In this document: one piece after another, positions 16,953-26,068 of the stretch
Layout: every line of letters starts with the position of its first letter
Position numbering within the stretch: position 1 is the stretch's first letter
DNA from: Clostridium sp. AN503
GTDB taxonomy: Bacteria > Bacillota > Clostridia > Lachnospirales > Lachnospiraceae
Reading direction: 5' to 3'
Assembly: GCF_040719375.1 (NCBI RefSeq)
Contig: NZ_JBFDTP010000002.1
Span: forward strand, 186,001-250,000
DNA: 64,000 nucleotides
The notes under the pieces: generated by a model
The model's input: only the letters and a program-made list of their open reading frames with translations
What the model was told of the DNA's origin: nothing
Database searches by the model: none
Made by a program: the position numbers and the translations under genes

Positions 16953-17489
16953 TTAATAATTCTCAGCCTTTCTTTCGAAGAACGCCTTTGGATGAGCACA
17001 AACCGGGCAGATCTCGGGTGCGTCTGCAGCCTCGTGGATGTATCCGCAGTTGCGGCATTTCCAGCCGAGAGGAGCGTCGCCCTTGAAGGTGCCGTCTTTC
17101 TTTAAGTTCTCGAGCAGCTTTAAGTAACGGGCCTCGTGGGCAGCTTCTACCTTGGCGACCAGACGGAATTTTGAGGCCAGCTCCGGGAAGCCCTCTTCGT
17201 CGGCTTCTCTTGCCATGCGCACATACATGTCGGTCCACTCGGAGTTCTCACCGGCAGCGGCGTCAACTAAGTTCTCCTCCGGGGTGCCAATGCCGTGGAT
17301 CTCCTTGAACCACAGCTTTGCATGCTCCTTCTCCTGGTCTGCAGTCTCTAAATAGAGGGCAGCCATCTGCTCATAGCCGGCCTTCTTGGCGGCGGAAGCG
17401 TAGAAGGTGTATTTGTTACGTGCCTGGGATTCGCCCGCAAATGCCTCCCAGAGATTTTTTTCGGTCTTTGTTCCTGCGTACTTTGACAT
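16953..17489 (-). CDS. rbr: Rubrerythrin
   Basis: A 178-residue cytoplasmic peroxidase that reduces hydrogen peroxide in anaerobes. An N-terminal four-helix ferritin-like domain carries the diiron ligands (WEAFAGESQARNKY, EKEHAKLWF, KVEAAHEARY), followed by a C-terminal rubredoxin domain with two Cys pairs in KCRNCGY and ICPVC. This is the classical domain order. AAGGAGG precedes the ATG. The reverse rubrerythrin and a PerR-like regulator gene lie upstream on the same strand; a strong terminator separates the two rubrerythrins, so they are separate units. Confidence 0.95.
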   Translation of the reverse strand: MSKYAGTKTEKNLWEAFAGESQARNKYTFYASAAKKAGYEQMAALYLETADQEKEHAKLWFKEIHGIGTPEENLVDAAAGENSEWTDMYVRMAREADEEGFPELASKFRLVAKVEAAHEARYLKLLENLKKDGTFKGDAPLGWKCRNCGYIHEAADAPEICPVCAHPKAFFERKAENY

Positions 17490-17564
17490 GTGAATATCCT
17501 CCTTAAACGAAATTTGGTACTGACTTCAGTATACACCAGCCGGAAAAAAATGGCAATGAAAAAA

Positions 17565-17603
17565 CCATCCCGGCGGCGCGTGTGGGGGACGCCGCCGGGA
17601 TGG
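17565..17603 (-). terminator. Terminator of the reverse rubrerythrin gene
   Basis: CCATCCCGGCGGCG (17565-17578) and CGCCGCCGGGATGG (17590-17603) form a 14-bp GC-rich stem; on the minus strand it is followed by TTTTTTC. Confidence 0.9.
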
Positions 17604-17627
17604 CTGTAATACTCATGTTATCAGCTA

Positions 17628-18170
17628 TTAGCCGAAGTATCTCTTTAACAGACCTTCGAATGCTCTGCCGTGACGAGCTTCGTCTCTGGCCATCTCATGT
17701 ACGGTGTCATGGATTGCATCCAGGTTAGCAGCTTTTGCGCGTTTTGCAAGGTCGAACTTACCAGCGGTTGCGCCGTTCTCAGCCTCAACTCTCAGCTCCA
17801 GGTTCTTCTTGGTGCTGGTGGTCACGCACTCGCCTAACAGCTCTGCAAACTTTGCAGCATGCTCAGCCTCCTCGTAAGCAGCCTTCTCGTAATACAGGCC
17901 GATCTCCGGATAACCCTCTCTGTGAGCAACTCTTGCCATAGCCAGATACATACCAACCTCGGAGCACTCGCCCTCGAAGTTTGCTCTCAGATCCATGATG
18001 ATATCCTCGCTTACGCCCTGTGCAACGCCTACAACGTGCTCAGCAGCCCAGGTTCTCTCCTCAGTCTGCTCGATGAACTTGGAAGCCGGAACCTTACATA
18101 CCGGACAGAACTCCGGTGCAGCATCTCCCTCGTGAACATAACCACATACAGTACAAACCCATTTTTTCAT
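17628..18170 (-). CDS. Reverse rubrerythrin (N-terminal rubredoxin, NADH peroxidase type)
   Basis: A 180-residue protein with inverted domain order: an N-terminal rubredoxin domain (Cys6, Cys9, Cys22, Cys25 in KKWVCTVCGYVHEG and EFCPVC), then a ferritin-like diiron domain with ECSEVGMYLAMARVAHREG, EEAEHAAKF and ARDEARHGRAF. In clostridia this form is a main peroxide-induced peroxidase, accepting electrons from an NADH:rubredoxin reductase. AAAAGGAG precedes the ATG. A palindrome like a PerR box lies about 70 bases upstream at 18242-18254, and perR is the next gene upstream. Confidence 0.93.
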   Translation of the reverse strand: MKKWVCTVCGYVHEGDAAPEFCPVCKVPASKFIEQTEERTWAAEHVVGVAQGVSEDIIMDLRANFEGECSEVGMYLAMARVAHREGYPEIGLYYEKAAYEEAEHAAKFAELLGECVTTSTKKNLELRVEAENGATAGKFDLAKRAKAANLDAIHDTVHEMARDEARHGRAFEGLLKRYFG

Positions 18171-18241
18171 AACTCAAACTCTCCTTTTCATTTATTAATA
18201 TTTTTATTTTTTTAACTGACCCGTGTAACCAGAACAGTAAT

Positions 18242-18254
18242 AGTAATGATTACT
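18242..18254. promoter_or_regulatory. Candidate PerR/Fur box upstream of reverse rubrerythrin
   Basis: AGTAAT-G-ATTACT is a perfect 6-1-6 palindrome resembling the 7-1-7 Fur-family operator. It lies in the 158-base gap between the perR gene and the reverse rubrerythrin gene, where the promoter of the latter must be. Confidence 0.5.
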
Positions 18255-18329
18255 GATATTAAGATAACACATGTTTCGTAGTTTGTCAATCACTTTTGAG
18301 AAAAATTTTTCATTTTTTTAAGTGATCGG

Positions 18330-18725
18330 TTAGTGGGAAGCTGCCTTTAAGCAGTCCGCACAGGTGCCGTAAAAATAGATGGCATGGCTGTCTACCCTTC
18401 CTCCGATACAGTCCTGCGCCTTCTGGTCCATATCCGTAAATGCTTCCAGCGGAAGATCCAGGACAGCGCCGCAGTCACGGCAGATGAAATGGTAGTGAGG
18501 GCTGATATCGGCATCAAAATGGTCTTTCCCATCTCCGCAGGTAAGCTTCTGGATCTCGCCCAGCTCCACCAGCAGGTTGAGATTCCGGTAGACGGTACCA
18601 AGGCTGACGTTGGGGAAGTCCTCCCTGATGCTTGCGTATACGGCGTCTGCGGTCGGATGGTCATGACGGTTCATCAGACATGCTTTGATGGATTCCCTCT
18701 GACGGCTATACTTTAATGTTTTCAT
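18330..18725 (-). CDS. perR: Fur-family transcriptional regulator, PerR-like
   Basis: A 131-residue regulator with a winged helix (SLGTVYRNLNLLVELGEIQ near residues 41-59) and a metal-binding dimerisation domain. Two structural-zinc CxxC pairs are visible, CRDC (82-85) and CADC (122-125). The regulatory site segment DHFDADISPHYHF supplies His and Asp ligands typical of PerR, which senses peroxide by iron-catalysed His oxidation. Position next to two rubrerythrins supports PerR over Fur or Zur. AAGGAGT precedes the ATG. Confidence 0.85.
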   Translation of the reverse strand: MKTLKYSRQRESIKACLMNRHDHPTADAVYASIREDFPNVSLGTVYRNLNLLVELGEIQKLTCGDGKDHFDADISPHYHFICRDCGAVLDLPLEAFTDMDQKAQDCIGGRVDSHAIYFYGTCADCLKAASH

Positions 18726-18814
18726 AGAACAACTCCTTACGTATTCTAGAAATGATAACAGTTACTATGTTTAGTTTACGACAGGATCGCAGAAAAGTCA
18801 AGTGGAATAAAAAA

Positions 18815-18843
18815 ATCCCGGTATCCTGTGACAGATACCGGGT
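18815..18843 (-). terminator. Terminator of the LysR gene
   Basis: ATCCCGGTATC (18815-18825) pairs with GATACCGGGT (18834-18843); the minus strand continues with TTTTTTTATT. Confidence 0.9.
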
Positions 18844-18847
18844 CAGT

Positions 18848-19786
18848 TTATATGGTTTCTTTTGCGATCCGTATGAATTCTTTTGTGGCCTGAGACATAT
18901 AATGGCCTTTGTGGTAACCGATCGCGAGCACGCTGTGGGCCCTAGGAAAGTCCAGAGAGTAGAAGTTGAGAGGCGAACAGTCACGGAACCTGCGCTGGAT
19001 CTCCTTGTGTCCGGAGATAAACATGCGCGGGTAGAATGTGATGCCCATGCCCCTCATGGCAAGCGCCAGTACGGTCTCGATATTTTCCATTTCCAGTACG
19101 ACCTTGGGGGTGAACTGTGCTTCCTCGAACATCTCATCTGCGATCGTGCGGACCCGGTTTCCCTCGTTGATCAGGAGGAAGGGACATTCGCTGAGCAGAC
19201 CAAGGTCCGTGTGCGCTTCCAACTGAGCCTTGATCTCCTCCAAACGGCCCGGGAATGTACGTTCCAGCACGGAGTCCGGCACAGCCAGGAGGATCTCTTC
19301 CTGACAGATGGGGACGGATTCCACATCTTCCACTTTAAAGGGAAGCATGTCGATGATCAGGTCTACGTCTCCGTGCAGCAGGTCTCCGGCCAGACGGGAG
19401 GAGTTGCCTTCCACCAGGCGGAGATCGATGTTGGGAAAGCGCTCTCTGTATAAAGGAAGGATCTCCGGCAGGATGATGCGGCCGCGCGTATGGGAAAGCC
19501 CGATGGTGAGCTGTCCTACGGAAAAATCCTTGATATCTGCCAGCTCCCGGTAGGTCTCGTCCTTCAGCTCCAGGATCTTTTTCGCTTTCGTCTTCAGCGC
19601 CTGCCCTGCATAGGTCAGGGTCAGGGGCGTGGTACGATTAAACAAGATCACGTCAAATTCCTTCTCCATATTGGAGATATGGGTGCTTAATGACTGCTGG
19701 GAGATGAACAGCCGCTTTGCGGCTTTGGTAAAATTCAGTTCTTCTGCTGCGACCAGGAAGTATTCCAGATTTAAAAAATTAATCAT
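18848..19786 (-). CDS. LysR-family transcriptional regulator
   Basis: A 312-residue regulator. The N-terminal winged helix is typical: FLVAAEELNFTKAAKRLF and SQQSLSTHISNMEKEF (about residues 10-43). The remaining 220 residues form the periplasmic-binding-protein-like effector domain. The effector is unknown. Its start overlaps the end of the PHP phosphatase gene by eight bases, so the two are translated from one minus-strand message, and a regulator-enzyme functional link is possible though unproven. The usual divergent LysR target is therefore absent. Confidence 0.92.
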   Translation of the reverse strand: MINFLNLEYFLVAAEELNFTKAAKRLFISQQSLSTHISNMEKEFDVILFNRTTPLTLTYAGQALKTKAKKILELKDETYRELADIKDFSVGQLTIGLSHTRGRIILPEILPLYRERFPNIDLRLVEGNSSRLAGDLLHGDVDLIIDMLPFKVEDVESVPICQEEILLAVPDSVLERTFPGRLEEIKAQLEAHTDLGLLSECPFLLINEGNRVRTIADEMFEEAQFTPKVVLEMENIETVLALAMRGMGITFYPRMFISGHKEIQRRFRDCSPLNFYSLDFPRAHSVLAIGYHKGHYMSQATKEFIRIAKETI

Positions 19787-20528
19787 TGGAGGCGCCTCCT
19801 GCGTATATGGGCTGGCGCAGCCATGGAATGTACTCAGCCGCTTTTTCTATAGAAGAATTGACTACCAGCTCTTCGGGAAAACCGATCTCCTCTAAAAGGG
19901 CATGGGCGAGGGTATGGTTGCCTACATCCACCTCACAATGGGCATCGCTGTCCAGGATGACATGCGTATGATACCGGCGGCATAGCTCCAGCATCGTGAT
20001 GTAGTTTTCGCGGGCGCCCACCCGGTTGCAGCCAGGATGGAGGGAGCTGGAGTTGACCTCTAAAAGCACGTGCTCCTCCTTTGCCGCGCATACGAGAGTC
20101 TCATAATCCACCGGGAACCGCCCGTCGTCAGGATGTCCGATGATCTGGACAGCAGGGTTTTTGATGGCTCCAACATAAGCGGAAGTGTTCTGGGAAACGG
20201 TGCCGTTTTTGTAGCACGGCTCATGTATGCTGGCGATGGCATAATCCAGTCCCCGCAGATACCTCTTCTCCAGATCCACGCTGCCGTCGTAGTCGATGAT
20301 GTTTAGCTCGCAGCCGAGCATCAGCTTCACGCCGTAGAGCTCCCTGGGAACGACCCTGAAATTAATAAAATAAAAAGGATGGCATGCACCGGGAATCCTG
20401 GGGGCATGTTCCGTGACGCCTAAAAGCTCTACGCCTTTGCCGGCGGCGGAATGGACCATCTCATAAAGGGTATTGTATGCATGCCCGCTGACGATCGTAT
20501 GGGTATGCAGGTCTAAAATGTCGTTCAT
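19779..20528 (-). CDS. PHP-domain phosphatase (YcdX-like)
   Basis: A 249-residue metal-dependent hydrolase of the polymerase-and-histidinol-phosphatase fold. Metal ligands are visible: DLHTHT with His8 and His10 near the N-terminus, TEHAP, the GCELNI Glu, SIHEP, GHPDDGRF and a late DSDAH. The arrangement matches YcdX-type phosphatases, which bind three metal ions. Natural substrate is not evident. It overlaps the LysR gene downstream. GGAAATCC-like sequence upstream is only a weak ribosome site. Confidence 0.85.
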   Translation of the reverse strand: MNDILDLHTHTIVSGHAYNTLYEMVHSAAGKGVELLGVTEHAPRIPGACHPFYFINFRVVPRELYGVKLMLGCELNIIDYDGSVDLEKRYLRGLDYAIASIHEPCYKNGTVSQNTSAYVGAIKNPAVQIIGHPDDGRFPVDYETLVCAAKEEHVLLEVNSSSLHPGCNRVGARENYITMLELCRRYHTHVILDSDAHCEVDVGNHTLAHALLEEIGFPEELVVNSSIEKAAEYIPWLRQPIYAGGASND

Positions 20529-20693
20529 AGTTGTGTTGTATGGGAAATCCTTTCTTTATCAATCAGTATTGCTTTCGTAGTATACCACACTTTTTAGCAT
20601 AAAACTATAGCAAAAAGGTTGAAAATGTGGTAAAGTCATCGTAGCTGCCGGTTGCAGTTCCGGCAATTAGTATGAAGCGAAGGAGTGTTTATC

Positions 20694-21413
20694 ATGAGTG
20701 AAGAAGTAAAAGAGACGATGGATGATTTTGCCAGCGAGCTGGAGGCATCTTATAAGGAGTTCGACGAGCGGCGCAATGCAGTGCAGGAGCAGGAAGGACC
20801 AGATGCGGAGAAGTGGGCGGAGCTGGCGCAGATGATGCTTGACAAGACTGTGGTCAAGGTCAAAGTAAAAGAGGCTGTCAAGGGCGGCCTGGTTACCTAT
20901 GTGGATGAGATCCAGGGATTTATTCCCGCATCCCAGATCTCCACGAAGTATGTGGAGAAGCTGGAGGACTGTGTAGGCCAGCATTTGGAGGTGGTTCCGA
21001 TCACCGTGGACCCGGCACACAAGAAGCTGGTCCTGTCCGGCAGAGTTGTGATGAAGGAAAAGGAAGAAGCTGAGAAGGCAGCCAGGATGGAGGCCGTAAA
21101 GGTTGGCGCGGTAGTAGAGGGCAAGGTAGACAGCATTAAGGATTACGGCGCATTCGTAGATCTGGACGGCGGGCTGACCGGGCTTTTGCATGTGTCCCAG
21201 ATCAGCAACCAGAGAGTCAAGAATCCGGGCGCGGTGTTAAAGGAAGGCCAGAGAGTGACCGTGAAGATCATCGGCCTCAAGGAAGGCAAGATCAGCCTGA
21301 GCATGAAGGCGCTTGAGGCAGACGGAGCAGTTCAGGAGGAGGTATTTGACTATAAGGAGTCAGGTGCGGCCACCACAGGACTGGGGTCCCTGTTAAAGGG
21401 TCTGAAGCTGTAG
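20694..21413 (+). CDS. S1 RNA-binding domain protein
   Basis: A 239-residue cytoplasmic protein with two S1 (OB-fold) repeats, about residues 45-120 (KGGLVTYVDEIQGFIPASQI) and 125-200 (VDSIKDYGAFVDLDGGLTG). The second ends with the usual KISLSMK strand. It resembles a shortened ribosomal protein S1, which in many clostridia is present in such forms and binds single-stranded RNA during translation. The ATG at 20694 follows AAGGAG by eight bases; an in-frame GTG at 20685 is rejected. The alarmone synthetase gene follows after 53 bases. Confidence 0.88.
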   Translation: MSEEVKETMDDFASELEASYKEFDERRNAVQEQEGPDAEKWAELAQMMLDKTVVKVKVKEAVKGGLVTYVDEIQGFIPASQISTKYVEKLEDCVGQHLEVVPITVDPAHKKLVLSGRVVMKEKEEAEKAARMEAVKVGAVVEGKVDSIKDYGAFVDLDGGLTGLLHVSQISNQRVKNPGAVLKEGQRVTVKIIGLKEGKISLSMKALEADGAVQEEVFDYKESGAATTGLGSLLKGLKL

Positions 21414-21466
21414 GAATACGCACGCGGCGCCGGAGCAATATTAGAAGCGAAGGAGGGATAGGGTCT

Positions 21467-22120
21467 GTGAATATCCCCAGTGCATACAGTCAGTTGGACC
21501 AATGGAAATCAATCATGTTTCTGTATGATTCAGCGCTGAAGGAAATCAATACCAAGATAGAGATCCTCAATGGGGAGTTTGTCCATATCTACGGGCACAC
21601 TCCCATTGAGCATATTAAGTCCCGGCTGAAAACCCCGGAGAGCATCGTCAAGAAGCTCAAACTGGACGGCCAGGAAGTCACCATAGACAATATGGTGGAG
21701 AAGCTGAGCGATATCGCGGGTATCCGTATCATCTGTTCGTTTACCCAGGATATCTACCAGATCGCGGATATGATAGCCAGACAGAAGGACGTGAGCGTCC
21801 TCTATGTGAAGGACTATATCAAGCAGCCCAAACCGAACGGTTACAAGAGCTACCACATGGTAGTGACCATCCCGATCTACCTGGCCAATGGGCCGGTGGA
21901 TACCAAGGTGGAGATCCAGATCCGTACTGTGGCGATGGATTTCTGGGCAAGTCTGGAACACAAGATCTATTACAAATTCGAAGGAAACGCCCCGGACTCC
22001 CTGCAGGCGGAGCTAAAGGCATGCGCCGATATGGTGGATGTGCTGGATGCAAAGATGTTTTCACTGAACCAGTCGATCCTGGCGGTGGGGAGAGAGCAGG
22101 AACCCGGGCGGGAAGAATAA
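21467..22120 (+). CDS. Small alarmone synthetase, RelQ/YjbM type
   Basis: A 217-residue GTP pyrophosphokinase with only the synthetase domain; no hydrolase, TGS or ACT domains follow. It makes (p)ppGpp from ATP and GTP or GDP. Visible motifs include the IEHIKSRLKTPESIVKKL substrate segment, DIAGIRIICSF, KDYIKQPKPNGYKSYH (G-loop Tyr region) and VEIQIRTVAMDFWASLEHK. Length matches B. subtilis YjbM/RelQ. The start is GTG at 21467, preceded by AGGAGGG. It follows the S1-domain gene, suggesting a joint link to translation control. Confidence 0.92.
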   Translation: MNIPSAYSQLDQWKSIMFLYDSALKEINTKIEILNGEFVHIYGHTPIEHIKSRLKTPESIVKKLKLDGQEVTIDNMVEKLSDIAGIRIICSFTQDIYQIADMIARQKDVSVLYVKDYIKQPKPNGYKSYHMVVTIPIYLANGPVDTKVEIQIRTVAMDFWASLEHKIYYKFEGNAPDSLQAELKACADMVDVLDAKMFSLNQSILAVGREQEPGREE

Positions 22121-22135
22121 GAGAAAATTACATAT

Positions 22136-23938
22136 ATGAAGACGTTAGCAAAAGATACATGGCATATTGCAGGCCAGAACTGGAAAAACATTCTTTTGTT
22201 TGAGCTTCTATACCGTGGAATTACATTGCCGGTCTATTTACGGTTTTTGGGCAGGGGACTGCGCATGGCGCTTAAGCTGGCAGGCTACAGTTATCTGACT
22301 GCGGGGAATATCGGAAGTTTCCTTCTCCGGCCATGGACGATACTTATCATGGCAATGATGGCGGTGGTCGGCATGATGATGCTGGCGCTTGAGATAGCCG
22401 GACTTATTACAGCATTCCAGGGGTCAGCCTATTATCAGAAGCTGACCCCTTTGCACATTTTCTGGGGAGGGCTTCAGAAGATTGCTGATGAGCTGTGGAG
22501 GCTCAACTGGAGGCTGGGGATCATGCTCCTCATGCAGTATTTTCTGGTCAATCTGCTGTTCATCTGCAGGGCTTTGACTCATGTAAAGCCAGTCAATTTC
22601 GTTATCCAGGAGATCATGAAGGAACCGTGGCTGCTGGCATTTATGCTGGCGCTGCTTCTGTTTTGCATGGCAGCGATGATTCCGGCGTCCTTTATTGTTT
22701 ACGGCTGCATGGTGGAGCAGAAAAGTTTTTCTGACAGTCTGCGGCGCAGCAAAAACTTAATGCACGGCCATCATAAACGAGTGCTGGGCCTGGTTGTCGG
22801 CTGCAATCTGCTGGTAGTTTTGTCCTCGCTTCTGATCTACGCACTGTCTGTATTTGCGGCGGCAGTGTTCGTGGTCGCATTCACGGACAAGACGCTTGCC
22901 ATGGCAGTGCTTTTGTCTGTGGCCGACAAACTGGAACTGGGCCTGATATTCTTAGGCAGCATCCTGGCGGTGGTTGGGAATTTTGCGGCACTGTCCGTGA
23001 CCTACTATCAGTACGGAAACCGCAGGTTCCATGAAGAACGGTGGGATTTCCAGTATCCGGCAAAGGGGACGGCAAACAGGCGCAAGATGGCGGCAGTGCT
23101 CTGCGTGATCCTGGCATCAGGCCTGTTCTACATCTTTGACCTGGTGCGGAACGGTTCGGCAGTTTCGGATGAGATCCTGGTGGAGACCCAGATCACCGCG
23201 CACAGAGGAAGTTCATGGAGCGCTCCGGAGAACACCCTGTCCGCCATGGAGGCAGCCATTGAGGAGCTGGCGGACAGCGTGGAGCTGGACGTGCAGATGA
23301 GTGCGGACGGCGTGATTGTCCTGGGCCATGACGCCAATTTAAAACGGGTGGCGGGGCTTAACCGGGCGATCAGTTCCCTGACCTTTGAAGAACTGCGGCA
23401 GCTGGATGTGGGTTCCTGGTTTTCGGCGGAATTTGCCGGGGAGCAGATACCGACCCTGGAAGAAGTCATGGAGGTCTGCAGGGGGAAAATAAACTTAAAT
23501 ATTGAGATCAAGAACGTCGGAAAGGACAGCGAGCTGCCCGCCCGGGTGGTAGAGCTGATCCTGGAACAGGGGATGGAAGAACAGTGCGTTATTACCTCCA
23601 CCAGCTTGAACTATTTAAAGCAGGTGAAGGAGCTGGAACCCCAGCTTCGGACCGGATATATCATTTCGGCGGCGTATGGGAATTTTTATTCCAGCGAAGC
23701 GGTGGATTTTATCAGCGTGCGCTCCAGCTTTGTGGATGAGCGGCTGATGGAAAATGTCCATGCGCAGGGTAAAGGAGTCTTTGCCTGGACTGTGAATTCC
23801 AAGAGTGAGATGGAGCGCCTGATCATGCTTGGTGTGGATGGGATCATAACCGACAGGCCGGTCCTGGCGAGAGAGATCATCTACCGGGAGGAAGCTACCG
23901 AGACGCTGATGGAATATCTGCGGCTGGTATTCCGGTGA
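22136..23938 (+). CDS. Membrane-anchored glycerophosphodiester phosphodiesterase
   Basis: A 600-residue protein. The first roughly 340 residues hold several membrane segments of the glycerophosphodiesterase membrane domain type. The rest is a GDPD TIM barrel beginning with ITAHRGSSWSAPENT (catalytic His and Arg), then ELDVQMSADGVIVLGHD (metal Glu, Asp and second His), and ending with the family WTVNS and GVDGIITDRP signatures. It would cleave glycerophosphodiesters from lipid or lipoteichoic acid turnover at the membrane. It starts 15 bases after the alarmone synthetase gene without a strong ribosome site, so coupling is likely. Confidence 0.9.
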   Translation: MKTLAKDTWHIAGQNWKNILLFELLYRGITLPVYLRFLGRGLRMALKLAGYSYLTAGNIGSFLLRPWTILIMAMMAVVGMMMLALEIAGLITAFQGSAYYQKLTPLHIFWGGLQKIADELWRLNWRLGIMLLMQYFLVNLLFICRALTHVKPVNFVIQEIMKEPWLLAFMLALLLFCMAAMIPASFIVYGCMVEQKSFSDSLRRSKNLMHGHHKRVLGLVVGCNLLVVLSSLLIYALSVFAAAVFVVAFTDKTLAMAVLLSVADKLELGLIFLGSILAVVGNFAALSVTYYQYGNRRFHEERWDFQYPAKGTANRRKMAAVLCVILASGLFYIFDLVRNGSAVSDEILVETQITAHRGSSWSAPENTLSAMEAAIEELADSVELDVQMSADGVIVLGHDANLKRVAGLNRAISSLTFEELRQLDVGSWFSAEFAGEQIPTLEEVMEVCRGKINLNIEIKNVGKDSELPARVVELILEQGMEEQCVITSTSLNYLKQVKELEPQLRTGYIISAAYGNFYSSEAVDFISVRSSFVDERLMENVHAQGKGVFAWTVNSKSEMERLIMLGVDGIITDRPVLAREIIYREEATETLMEYLRLVFR

Positions 23939-24025
23939 GTGAAGTTTTGAGTGAGAAATGCGATGGAAGCTCCGGTGACGGGCTTTGGCGTGAAAACCGG
24001 ATGAACAATAGGGCAGGAGGACAGA

Positions 24026-24484
24026 ATGAAGGCAGTATTACAGCGTGTTTCCCGCGCCTCTGTGAAGGTAGAGGGAGACATCATTGGAGAGATAGGAAAA
24101 GGATATCTGATCCTGCTGGGCGTGGCGGAGACAGATGACGAAGCGGCGGCAGACCGGCTGGCTGACAAGATCTGCAAGCTGCGGATCTTCGAGGACAGCG
24201 ACGGCAAGACCAACCTTTCCCTGGCGGATGTGGGCGGGGAGATCCTGGTGGTCAGCCAGTTTACCCTGTACGCGGACTGTCATAAGGGGAACCGTCCCAG
24301 CTTTATCAAGGCGGGATCGCCGGATAAGGCCAACCGCCTGTATGAATATTTTGTGGAACAGTGCCGCCGTCATGTGGCGAAGGTGGAGCATGGCAGCTTC
24401 GGCGCCAACATGAAGGTGGAGTTAGTAAACGATGGCCCGTTTACCCTGGCGCTGGAAGGCGACAGGAACGGAATATTGGGGTGA
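24026..24484 (+). CDS. dtd: D-aminoacyl-tRNA deacylase
   Basis: A 152-residue dimeric editing enzyme that removes D-amino acids (and glycine) mischarged on tRNA. Conserved motifs are present: the N-terminal KAVLQRVSRASVKVEG, the active-site SQFTLYADC with its Thr, and NDGPFTL matching the cross-subunit Gly-cisPro motif, although the usual GPVT is GPFT here. AGGAGG lies just before the ATG. It sits between the phosphodiesterase and M18 peptidase genes on the same strand. Confidence 0.94.
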   Translation: MKAVLQRVSRASVKVEGDIIGEIGKGYLILLGVAETDDEAAADRLADKICKLRIFEDSDGKTNLSLADVGGEILVVSQFTLYADCHKGNRPSFIKAGSPDKANRLYEYFVEQCRRHVAKVEHGSFGANMKVELVNDGPFTLALEGDRNGILG

Positions 24485-24546
24485 CCGGCGCCAAATGGCG
24501 TCAGGCAGCCCACCCGGGCCATCTCATATTGAAGGAGGATAAAACA

Positions 24547-25944
24547 ATGGAAAAAGAAAAATCAGCAGGCAAATTGCTTGAAGAAAAGCTGACCTGGAAA
24601 TTCCCGCACATCGGGAAGGATGCGCCGGATCAGACGGCAGAGGCATCTGCATTCTGCGAAGGGTATAAAGTGTTCCTGGATGAAGGAAAGACTGAGAGAG
24701 AGTGCGTGGCGGCGGCAGTGAAGCGCCTTGAACAGGCGGGATACGCGCCCTTCGACCGGATGAAGGCATATCAGCCTGGCGACAAGGTTTACCAGGTGAA
24801 CCGCGGCAAATCCATCCTGATGACGACCTTTGGACAGCGCCCGCTGGACGAGGGCGTCCGGATCAACGGCGCGCATATCGATTCTCCGCGCCTGGATTTA
24901 AAGCCCAACCCCCTGTATGAGAAGAATGACATGGCATTTTTCAAGACCCACTATTACGGCGGTATCCGCAAGTACCAGTGGGGGACCGTGCCGCTTGCGC
25001 TGCATGGCGTGGTGGTGAAAAAGAACGGTGAGACGGTCAGCCTGTGCATCGGTGAGGAGCCGGGAGATCCGGTATTCTGCGTCAGCGACCTGCTGCCCCA
25101 TCTGGCGGCGAAGCAGAATGAGCGGAAGCTGGGCGAGGGCTTAAAGGGCGAAGAGCTGAACGTGATCGTCGGTTCCGTGCCGTTTGTGGATGACGATGTG
25201 AAGGAGCCGGTAAAGCTTCTGGCACTTAAGCTGCTCCATGATAAATACGGTATTACCGAGGCGGATTTCTTCCGCGCTGAGATCGAGATGGTTCCGGCCC
25301 ACAAGGCGGTGGATGTGGGACTGGACCGCAGCCTGGTGGGAGCTTACGGGCAGGATGACCGCGTCTGCGGCTATACTGCGATGATGGCGGAGATCGAGGC
25401 GAAGAACCCGACCTTTACCACCATAACAGTTTTGGCTGACAAGGAAGAGATCGGTTCTGAGGGCAACACCGGCATGAACTCCGATTATCTGCGGCATTAC
25501 ATAGAATACCTGGCGCAGATGCAGGGCGTGGACGCGAAGGCTGTCTTTGCAAACGCGCTGTGCCTGTCCTCTGATGTGAACGCGGCGTATGACCCGACCT
25601 TCTCCGACGTGTTTGAGGTGAACAATACCAGCTTCATCAACAAGGGCTGCGTGCTGACCAAGTACACCGGCGCCCGCGGAAAGTCCGGCTCCAGCGATGC
25701 AAGCGCCGAGACCATGGCGAAGGTCATCGGCATCATGGAGGAGAATGGCGTGTACTGGCAGGCCGGTGAGCTGGGGGCCGTGGACCAGGGAGGCGGCGGT
25801 ACTATCGCCAAATATCTTGCCCATATGAATATCGATGTGGTGGATTTGGGCGTGCCGATCATCTCCATGCATGCGCCCTTTGAGCTGGCTTCCAAGCTGG
25901 ATATCCTCAATACCTACAAGGCGTTCTGTGCGTTTTATAAGTAA
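24547..25944 (+). CDS. M18-family aminopeptidase
   Basis: A 465-residue cytoplasmic zinc aminopeptidase of the aspartyl aminopeptidase family. Zinc and catalytic segments are visible: NGAHIDSPRLDLKP (His and Asp), ADKEEIGSEGNTG (catalytic Glu pair), VNAAYDPTF and the late ISMHAPFE His. Length is normal. The ATG at 24547 follows AAGGAGG; longer in-frame starts overlap dtd and are rejected. It probably trims peptides for amino acid reuse. Substrate preference (acidic or hydrophobic N-termini) is not decidable here. Confidence 0.92.
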   Translation: MEKEKSAGKLLEEKLTWKFPHIGKDAPDQTAEASAFCEGYKVFLDEGKTERECVAAAVKRLEQAGYAPFDRMKAYQPGDKVYQVNRGKSILMTTFGQRPLDEGVRINGAHIDSPRLDLKPNPLYEKNDMAFFKTHYYGGIRKYQWGTVPLALHGVVVKKNGETVSLCIGEEPGDPVFCVSDLLPHLAAKQNERKLGEGLKGEELNVIVGSVPFVDDDVKEPVKLLALKLLHDKYGITEADFFRAEIEMVPAHKAVDVGLDRSLVGAYGQDDRVCGYTAMMAEIEAKNPTFTTITVLADKEEIGSEGNTGMNSDYLRHYIEYLAQMQGVDAKAVFANALCLSSDVNAAYDPTFSDVFEVNNTSFINKGCVLTKYTGARGKSGSSDASAETMAKVIGIMEENGVYWQAGELGAVDQGGGGTIAKYLAHMNIDVVDLGVPIISMHAPFELASKLDILNTYKAFCAFYK

Positions 25945-26068
25945 GAGGAGTTTCTGAAAAATTTATGAAATTAACCGGAAAAGCTTTTTTATCCGGGCGC
26001 GATATGTTATAACTGTAGGAAGTACGCCGCGGGAACGGTGTAACTTCTAAAAAGAAAAGGAAAGTATT

